From Streptomyces sp. OR43 (GTDB taxonomy: Bacteria; Actinomycetota; Actinomycetes; Streptomycetales; Streptomycetaceae): DNA of 64,000 nucleotides. Made by a program: the position numbers and the translations under genes. Shown in pieces: positions 58,648-64,000 of the stretch. Location: assembly GCF_008042275.1 (NCBI RefSeq), contig NZ_RDBK01000043.1:2568914-2632913 (forward strand), written 5' to 3'. The notes under the pieces are model-generated. The model saw only the letters and a list, made by a program, of their open reading frames with translations. It did not search any database and was not told where the DNA came from. Position 1 is the stretch's first letter; every line of letters starts with the position of its first letter.

Positions 58648-59586
58648 ATGCCTTCGACAGCCCCGTCATTGCCTCCCGGCTACCGCTGGCGGCCTGTGAA
58701 CGCCCACGACATACCGGCGATCCACGCGCTGGTCGCGGCCTGCGAACGGGAGGTGCACGGATGGGTGCAGAGCGACGCCGGTGCCATCGCCGCCGATCTC
58801 TCGCGTCCGGGTCTGGTGCTGGAGTCGGACACCGTGCTCGTCCTCGACCAGGCCGGGAGTCCGGCCGCCTGGGCCTGGGTGGACCGGCGCTCCGAGGTCG
58901 ACGTCCACCCCGGGCACCGAGACCGAGGGCTGGGCGCGGCGCTCCTCGGCTGGGTGGAGTCGCGGGCGCGGGAGACCGGCAGCGACGGCATCGTGCAGAC
59001 CGTGCCGGAAGCGGATACCGCTGCCGTCGCGCTGCTGCGCTCCCGCGGGTACAGGCCGCTGGCGACGGCCTGGCAGCTGGAGTTCCCCATGCCGGTCGAA
59101 CCCGCGGTACCCGAGCCGCCGACGGGCGTGACAGTGCGGCCGTTTCGCGTCGGCGACGGCCCTGCCGCACACGCCCTCGTGCAGGACGCGTTCGATGAGT
59201 GGCAGCAGCGGCGACAGGCGTACGAGGAGTGGGCCACCCACACCGTCGACCGGCCCGCGTTCGCCCCGACGCAATCGACCCTGGCCTTCTCCGGTGGCCA
59301 ACTGGTGGGTGCCGCACTGGCTTTGGATGTGCCTGGATCGGGTGAGGGCTACGTCGAGCAGGTCGCCGTGCGCATCGATCACCGACGCCGCGGCCTCGCC
59401 AGGTTGCTGCTGTGCCACACGTTTCGCGCCTTCCACCGGGCGAGCCGAAGCTCCTGCGTCCTGTGGACCCACTCGGACACCGGCGCGCTCGACTTGTATC
59501 TGCGGGTGGGCATGACGGTCCGGCAAAGTTCGATGGTCCTCCGGAGAGATCTCCATGCCCGGAGCGGCCGAGGACATGCGCGATGA
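58648..59586 (+). CDS. tandem GNAT acetyltransferase
   Basis: A 312-residue protein with two GNAT domains, residues 10-150 and 160-305. Acetyl-CoA loops are VHPGHRDRGLGAALLGW in the first and VRIDHRRRGLARLLLCH in the second, so the second still has the R/Q-x-x-G-x-A pattern. The layout resembles mycothiol synthase, but the flanking sequence differs and the assignment is not made. It could acetylate amines or antibiotics. ATG at 58648; no operon partner. Confidence 0.82.
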   Translation: MPSTAPSLPPGYRWRPVNAHDIPAIHALVAACEREVHGWVQSDAGAIAADLSRPGLVLESDTVLVLDQAGSPAAWAWVDRRSEVDVHPGHRDRGLGAALLGWVESRARETGSDGIVQTVPEADTAAVALLRSRGYRPLATAWQLEFPMPVEPAVPEPPTGVTVRPFRVGDGPAAHALVQDAFDEWQQRRQAYEEWATHTVDRPAFAPTQSTLAFSGGQLVGAALALDVPGSGEGYVEQVAVRIDHRRRGLARLLLCHTFRAFHRASRSSCVLWTHSDTGALDLYLRVGMTVRQSSMVLRRDLHARSGRGHAR

Positions 59587-59676
59587 GGCGTGAGGGCCCG
59601 GGAGTGGTGATCAACCCCAAGGGTGTGGAGGGGAATTGAGTCGCCGCAGCGGGCAAAGGACCGTACCCTCGCGCGC

Positions 59677-60327
59677 ATGAAGCTGCTCTCCGTCAATGTC
59701 GGCAAGCCCCGGCCCAACCCATGGAAGGGCCTCAGCGCGACAGGAATCGACAAGCGGCCCGTTGCCGGGCCGGTCGCCGTGATCGCTCCTGGCCCGAAGG
59801 GCACCGGTGAGGTCGGTCTGGTGGGTGACCGCGTCTACGACGTGAAGCATCACGGCGGCACCGACCAGGCCGTCTACGCCTATGCCCGCGAGGATCTCGA
59901 CGGGTGGGAGGCCGAGCTGGGCGGGCCACTTGCCAACGGTGTCTTCGGGGAGAACCTCACGACGCTCGGCCTCGACGTCAACGGCGCCTTCATCGGGGAG
60001 CGTTGGCGCGTCGGTCCGGACGTGGTCCTGGAGGTGTCGTGCGCGCGGATCCCCTGCGCGACCTTCCAGGGATGGCTGGAGCGAGAGGGCTGGATCAAGC
60101 GGTTCACCCAGGCAGCGGTGCCCGGCGCCTATCTGCGCGTGATCGAGCCGGGAGACATCCGGGTCTCCGACCCGGTCGAGATCGTGCACCGGCCCGACCA
60201 CGACGTGACCGTCGCGCTCGCCTTCCGGGCGATGACGCTCGAACCGGACCTGCTGCCACGGCTGCTGGCCGCTGACGCGCTGCCGCAGGAGGACAGGGAG
60301 CGGGTCGGTCGGCGCATGACCGCGTAG
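59677..60327 (+). CDS. MOSC-domain protein
   Basis: A 216-residue MOSC protein of the YiiM type, related to molybdenum-cofactor sulfurase C-termini. VYDVKHHGGTDQAVYAYAREDLDGW is the conserved core, GVFGENLTTLGLDV follows, and the probable sulfur-carrier cysteine is in CARIPCATFQGW. It may handle metal-sulfur transfer or reduce hydroxylated purine analogues; the substrate is not readable. TACCCT ends seven bases before the ATG at 59677, suggesting a leaderless mRNA. Confidence 0.82.
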   Translation: MKLLSVNVGKPRPNPWKGLSATGIDKRPVAGPVAVIAPGPKGTGEVGLVGDRVYDVKHHGGTDQAVYAYAREDLDGWEAELGGPLANGVFGENLTTLGLDVNGAFIGERWRVGPDVVLEVSCARIPCATFQGWLEREGWIKRFTQAAVPGAYLRVIEPGDIRVSDPVEIVHRPDHDVTVALAFRAMTLEPDLLPRLLAADALPQEDRERVGRRMTA

Positions 60328-60533
60328 ACGGGCGACAGGCACGCCGTACGGAGTGCGGGCCAGGTGCATCACCGGCACAACGACCACGCCGGCCGGCCGG
60401 TCATGAGAGCGGTGTCGTGGGCCGGACCTCTCCTGCGCGCCGAGGTGCGGTCGCGGAGCCGCAACGACATGGCCCTCCTGTCACGGTTGCCGATGCTCCA
60501 CCGGGTGAGCCGGTCCGGGCCCACCCCTCCGTC

Positions 60534-61295
60534 TCACCCCCGCAACGACTTCCCGAACCCGGCAGCCAGCGGCATCCGCAGCCCCAGCGGCGGCGGAGCC
60601 GCCAGGGCGTCCGCGACCGGGCGGGCGTAGCTGCGGCCGAAGAGGGAGCCGCGGACGAAGTCGGCGGCCAGGGCGGCGACTTCGGTGTGGTGCTGGCGCA
60701 GTGCGTGGCCGTCCGAGTGGACCTCGAAGCGGCAGGTGTCGCGGTTGGACTTCTTCGCGCGCTCGGCCAGGCGGAACGAGAGCTCCGGGTCCGAGCGGGC
60801 GTCGTTCGTGCCGTGGACCAGCAGGACCTGACGGCCGACCAGGTGCTTGACCGGCTCCGGTTCGGCGTCCGGGTCGCCCGGGAGCCAGGGGGCCATGGAG
60901 AGGACCGAGGTGACGGCCGGGTGGCCGCCCGCGCGGAGGGCCGCGCGGCCGCCCATGCCGTGGCCGGCCAGGCAGACCGGGATGTCTCCGTAGCGGCGTA
61001 CGACTTCGTCCACCGCCCATACGGCGTCCGCCGCGAGGTGGGCCTCCGTCGTGTTCCAGCCGCGGCAGCGGTAGTGGACGACGTGGGCGGCGAGGCCGTC
61101 GGTGCCGCCCGCGCGGGCCAGGGACCGGGCCAGGGGGAGCTGGAGGGCGTACGTGAGAGGGGAGGGGCGGCGGTGCGAGTAGGGCTCGCCGTCCGGGAGC
61201 AGCAGGACCACGCCGCTGACCGTGGTGGATTCTCCGGCCGTCCTGACGGCCCGTCCCAGCCTTGCAGCAGGCAGGGGGAGTGCGCGCTGTGCCAT
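60534..61295 (-). CDS. alpha/beta hydrolase
   Basis: A 253-residue hydrolase. The nucleophile elbow is LAGHGMGGRAAL, where Met follows Gly as GHGMGG (the serine of the usual GxSxG is absent in this elbow). The acid and histidine may be in LLVHGTNDARSDPELS and VHSDGHALRQHH. Without the nucleophilic serine its catalysis is unclear. It is divergent from the adenosine deaminase gene and shares its promoter region. Confidence 0.7.
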   Translation of the reverse strand: MAQRALPLPAARLGRAVRTAGESTTVSGVVLLLPDGEPYSHRRPSPLTYALQLPLARSLARAGGTDGLAAHVVHYRCRGWNTTEAHLAADAVWAVDEVVRRYGDIPVCLAGHGMGGRAALRAGGHPAVTSVLSMAPWLPGDPDAEPEPVKHLVGRQVLLVHGTNDARSDPELSFRLAERAKKSNRDTCRFEVHSDGHALRQHHTEVAALAADFVRGSLFGRSYARPVADALAAPPPLGLRMPLAAGFGKSLRG

Positions 61296-61379
61296 GACGT
61301 AACAGTGTCAGAAGGGCAGGTGTACGCCACCCGTATTCGCGGTCTCTGTTACGTATCGGCGAGCGCCGTCCAGCGGCGC

Positions 61380-61402
61380 TCTACGCGCGTAGGCGCTAGA
61401 GT
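61380..61402 (+). promoter_or_regulatory. add promoter with regulon palindrome and leaderless start
   Basis: TCTACGCGCGTAGG (61380-61393) matches the shared palindrome at 13 of 14 positions. TAGAGT (61397-61402), a consensus -10, ends six bases before the ATG at 61409. The palindrome lies directly upstream of the -10. Confidence 0.65.
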
Positions 61403-61408
61403 GCGTGG

Positions 61409-62563
61409 ATGATGAGCCCGACCCTCCATGTGCCCGGCCAGGATCAGATCCGGCGTGCCCCCAAGGTCCTTCTCCACGACCACCTCGACGGCGGACTGCG
61501 CCCCGGGACGATCGTCGAACTCGCGGCGGTCAACGGCTACGAAGGCCTCCCGGAGACCGATGCCGACAAGCTCGGCATCTGGTTCCGGGAAGCCGCCGAC
61601 TCCGGTTCGCTGGAGCGCTATCTGGAGACGTTCGCCCATACGTGCGCCGTCATGCAGACCCGTGAGGCGCTGGTCAGGGTCGCCGCCGAGTGTGCGGAGG
61701 ACCTGGCCGCCGACGGTGTCGTCTACGCCGAGGTGCGGTACGCCCCCGAGCAGCACCTGGAAGCCGGTCTGAGCCTCGAAGAGGTCGTCGAGGCCGTCAA
61801 CGAGGGCTTCCGCGAGGGAGAGCGCCGGGCGCGGCAGGACGGGAACCGGATCAGGGTGGGCGCGCTGCTCACCGCGATGCGGCACGCCGCACGCTCGCTG
61901 GAGATCGCGGAGCTCGCCAACCGCTACCGCGAGCAGGGCGTCGTTGGCTTCGACATCGCCGGCGCCGAGGCGGGCTTCCCGCCCACCCGGCACCTCGACG
62001 CCTTCGAGTACCTCAAGCGCGAGAACAACCACTTCACCATCCACGCCGGCGAGGCCTTCGGCCTGCCGTCGATCTGGCAGGCCATCCAGTGGTGCGGCGC
62101 CGACCGGCTCGGCCACGGTGTCCGCATCATCGACGACATCGAGGTCGCCGAGGACGGCAGTGTGAAGCTCGGCCGCCTCGCCTCGTACGTACGCGACAAG
62201 CGCATCCCGCTGGAGCTCTGCCCGACCTCCAACCTGCAGACCGGTGCCGCGGCCTCGTACGCCGAGCACCCCATCGGGCTGCTGCGCCGGCTCCACTTCC
62301 GGGCCACCGTGAACACGGACAACCGGCTGATGAGCGGGACGAGCATGAGCCGGGAATTCGAGAAGCTGACCGAGACCTTCGGATACACGCTCGATGACAT
62401 GCAGTGGTTCACCGTCAATGCGATGAAATCAGCATTCATTCCTTTCGATGAACGTCTGGCGATGATCAGTGACGTCATCAAGCCCGGTTATGCCGAGCTG
62501 AAGTCCGAATGGCTCTTCGAGCAGACCGCTGCGACCAGCGTGTCTACCTCGGTCGCCGGCTGA
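61409..62563 (+). CDS. add: adenosine deaminase
   Basis: A 384-residue zinc enzyme that deaminates adenosine and deoxyadenosine to inosine forms. [18 protein letters not shown] holds the first zinc histidines; [18 protein letters not shown] (catalytic Glu), [21 protein letters not shown] and VNTDN (zinc Asp) complete the site. Length is normal. ATG at 61409 with no ribosome site, consistent with a leaderless mRNA. It shares the nucleoside-salvage palindrome with genes 17-24 kb to the left. Confidence 0.95.
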   Translation: MMSPTLHVPGQDQIRRAPKVLLHDHLDGGLRPGTIVELAAVNGYEGLPETDADKLGIWFREAADSGSLERYLETFAHTCAVMQTREALVRVAAECAEDLAADGVVYAEVRYAPEQHLEAGLSLEEVVEAVNEGFREGERRARQDGNRIRVGALLTAMRHAARSLEIAELANRYREQGVVGFDIAGAEAGFPPTRHLDAFEYLKRENNHFTIHAGEAFGLPSIWQAIQWCGADRLGHGVRIIDDIEVAEDGSVKLGRLASYVRDKRIPLELCPTSNLQTGAAASYAEHPIGLLRRLHFRATVNTDNRLMSGTSMSREFEKLTETFGYTLDDMQWFTVNAMKSAFIPFDERLAMISDVIKPGYAELKSEWLFEQTAATSVSTSVAG

Positions 62564-62580
62564 ACGGACAGCTTGCGGGG

Positions 62581-62609
62581 AACGGCCGGGGGTCATTTTC
62601 CCGGCCGTT
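62581..62609 (+). terminator. hairpin terminator after add
   Basis: AACGGCCGGG (62581-62590) pairs with CCCGGCCGTT (62600-62609) and a T-rich run follows. Confidence 0.8.
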
Positions 62610-62697
62610 TTCCGTGTTTTTGATGTTTGCGGGACGGGCCGAGGGCTGACTAGGTTGCAGAGCCGCTCACATCCCCTTCCCCAAGGATGAATTTCAC

Positions 62698-63012
62698 ATG
62701 AAGCAGTCTGCTGCCAGGACTCTCGGCGTCGCCGCTCTCGGTGCCGCTTTCGCCGCTGCCGCCGCCGGTACGGCGTCCGCCTCCGCGCTGCCGCTGGAGA
62801 CCGCCACCAGCGCCCTGCCCGTCGCCGGCGCACTGGCGAACGCCACGTCGGCCCTGCCGGTCCAGGACACCGCCACCGAGCTCCTCGGCACCAGCCAGAC
62901 GAAGGTCCTGGGCGACGTCGCCGCCCCGGCCAAGGGTCTCCTCGGCGGCATGCCCGCCGGTGGTCTGACGACCAGCGGTCTGTCGGCCAACGGGCTGCCC
63001 CTCGGCCGCTGA
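62698..63012 (+). CDS. small secreted protein
   Basis: A 104-residue exported protein. Signal peptide residues 1-28 end in TASA. The mature part is Ala/Leu/Thr-rich with repeated SALP units (SALPLE, SALPVA, SALPVQ) and no cysteine, ending GLTTSGLSANGLPLGR. No domain recognised; small secreted proteins of this type are common in streptomycetes. The start is the ATG at 62698. A 24-bp-stem hairpin follows. Confidence 0.75.
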   Translation: MKQSAARTLGVAALGAAFAAAAAGTASASALPLETATSALPVAGALANATSALPVQDTATELLGTSQTKVLGDVAAPAKGLLGGMPAGGLTTSGLSANGLPLGR

Positions 63013-63021
63013 GGAACGTGG

Positions 63022-63073
63022 CACACGCCTGTGGGCGGGCACCCGGCCTCGGGTGCCCGCCCACAGGCGTGTG
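63022..63073. terminator. long bidirectional hairpin, 24-bp stem
   Basis: Arms 63022-63045 and 63050-63073 pair perfectly around a 4-base loop, between the convergent secreted-protein and PspC genes. Confidence 0.85.
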
Positions 63074-63081
63074 TACGGGGA

Positions 63082-63288
63082 CTACCAGGCGGTCGCGGCG
63101 GACGAAGGCCGCTCCTGGGGGAGCAGCAGCCACAGCGCCAGGTAGAGCAGGAACTGCGGGCCCGGCAGCAGGCACGAGACGACGAAGATGATGCGCATGG
63201 TCCTCGCGGAGGTGCCGAAGCGCCGTGCCAGCGCTGCGCACACTCCGCCGAGCATGCGTCCGTCACGGGGGCGGGCAAGTGCGGCCAT
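63082..63288 (-). CDS. PspC-domain protein
   Basis: A 68-residue PspC-like membrane protein. ALARPRDGRMLGGVCAALARRFGTSARTMRIIFVVSCLLPGPQFLLYLALWLLLPQE is the entire PspC domain with one to two helices. Alone it may sense membrane stress. RBS AAGGAG precedes the ATG at 63288. Confidence 0.88.
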   Translation of the reverse strand: MAALARPRDGRMLGGVCAALARRFGTSARTMRIIFVVSCLLPGPQFLLYLALWLLLPQERPSSAATAW

Positions 63289-63390
63289 GGTGGGCTCCTT
63301 CGCGAACCGTTGCTGAATCCGAGGAGGGAGCGGTTCGTCGCGCTCCCGGTGTATCCAGGATGGCTCGGGCGACGGGGGCAAAGCGTCGCT

Positions 63391-63969
63391 CTACGGGGCG
63401 ATACCGACCCTGGAAATCGTCGGGGTCGACCCCTGAGAGGCCGACAGCGACGAGGACTGGGCCACGCGCGCGGCCCGGGGCAGCAGGCGGCCCCGCTCCT
63501 CCTCGCGGCGGCGCAGCCGCGCGCGCCAGGCCGGGACGATCAGGAGGTGGGCCAGTCCGACGCCGACGGTGTTCAGGAACAGCGAGTCGACGTCGACGAC
63601 CTGGCCGGGCACCCCGGTCTGCCCCAGTTCGATGGCCAGCGAGATCAGCGCCCCGGCCGCGACCGTACGGGTCAGCGAGGCCCACGGGGAGACGAGGAGC
63701 CGGCCTCCGGCCAGCGGCAGCAGCACGCCCAGTGGGGCCAGCAGCAGCAGTTCCTTGCCGATACGGCGGGCGGCGGCGACCGGGCCCAGGGACAGATCGG
63801 CCTTGATGCCGGCGAACGGCTGGAGGTTGGCGGCGGTCATCCACGGCACGTCCAGCGGGCGCAGAGTCAGCCACCCGACGAGCAGCAGATGCGCGAGGAG
63901 CAGTGACACTCCGACCACGCGGAAGCGGATGACGGCTTGGCCGCCCGAACCTTGACGCACGCCAGCCAA
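63391..63969 (-). CDS. VanZ-like membrane protein
   Basis: A 192-residue VanZ-like protein with about four to five helices. The start AHLLLVGWLTLRPL and LNLQPFAG-like NLQPFAGIKADL, then ELLLLAPLGVLLPL and ELGQTGVPGQVVDVDSLFLNTVGVGLAHL are hallmarks. Function unknown outside glycopeptide resistance. The TTG at 63969 or the GTG at 63960 may be the start; the window ends 31 bases beyond. Confidence 0.8.
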   Translation of the reverse strand: MAGVRQGSGGQAVIRFRVVGVSLLLAHLLLVGWLTLRPLDVPWMTAANLQPFAGIKADLSLGPVAAARRIGKELLLLAPLGVLLPLAGGRLLVSPWASLTRTVAAGALISLAIELGQTGVPGQVVDVDSLFLNTVGVGLAHLLIVPAWRARLRRREEERGRLLPRAARVAQSSSLSASQGSTPTISRVGIAP

Positions 63970-64000
63970 GACGCGGGCGGCGGCAGGATCGGTTCCGCTC

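Noticed and set aside
58648-59586. Mycothiol synthase (MshD) assignment
   Set aside because: Two GNAT domains fit, but no MshD-specific motif was recognised and the context is unrelated.
61297-61354. ACGTAACAG and CTGTTACGT inverted pair between hydrolase and add genes
   Set aside because: The arms are 40 bases apart and no function could be tied to them, so it is not listed as a site.

Overview
This is very GC-rich actinobacterial DNA, almost certainly from a Streptomyces chromosome. The signs are heavy G/C use at third codon positions, GTG and TTG starts, ATGA/TGATG/GTGA gene overlaps, long perfect hairpins between genes, a HTH-DUF397-ATPase (WhiJ-type) set, class F sortase, L,D-transpeptidases and a teichulosonic-acid-type wall polymer locus. 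No rRNA, tRNA, CRISPR array, phage or insertion sequence was recognised.

Layout. 1-4.3 kb: a metallophosphoesterase cut at its 5' end, a family 5 solute-binding protein, a TetR regulator and a DCC-family thiol oxidoreductase. This stretch is disturbed by three inverted copies that look like fold-back or assembly artefacts (1-54, 3523-3781, 3782-3882). 4.3-6.6 kb: a membrane protein gene behind a promoter bracketed by two TTGAAC-NN-GTTCAA palindromes, then an MFS exporter divergent from a MarR regulator. 6.7-10.1 kb: the succinate dehydrogenase operon sdhCDAB on the minus strand. 10.3-17 kb: an OHCU-decarboxylase-like protein, a GH20 hexosaminidase lipoprotein, a DUF4328 protein, an unknown protein, and an ECF sigma factor overlapping a membrane protein that may be its anti-sigma. 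17-24.6 kb: an L,D-transpeptidase, a methylmalonyl-CoA-mutase-type large subunit, a repeat-containing cell-wall protein with its class F sortase, a LysE exporter, a monooxygenase/TetR pair fused by deletion, and a methyltransferase.

24.6-34.5 kb is a wall-glycopolymer locus in two divergent arms: YfhO-like protein, polysialyltransferase-like protein and GT2 on the minus strand; a glycosyltransferase, a CMP-nonulosonate synthetase fused to a HAD phosphatase, a NeuB-type synthase and another polysialyltransferase-like protein on the plus strand. A PIN-domain toxin-antitoxin pair follows.

36-44.6 kb and 61.4-62.6 kb hold nucleoside uptake and salvage: a BMP lipoprotein, an ABC ATPase, two permeases, cytidine deaminase, thymidine phosphorylase and, 17 kb further on, adenosine deaminase. 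Four sites resembling the palindrome TCTACGCGCGTAGA lie upstream of the lipoprotein, ATPase, thymidine phosphorylase and adenosine deaminase genes and look like one regulon. The rest is a large secreted subtilase, a STAS protein, a SnoaL-type ECF sigma factor, a second L,D-transpeptidase, an MFS/LysR divergent pair, the WhiJ-type cluster, a second LysR regulator, and small transferases, membrane and secreted proteins, ending in a PspC and a VanZ-like protein.

Coordinates and repeats were read by eye. Functions rest on motif recognition without database searches.
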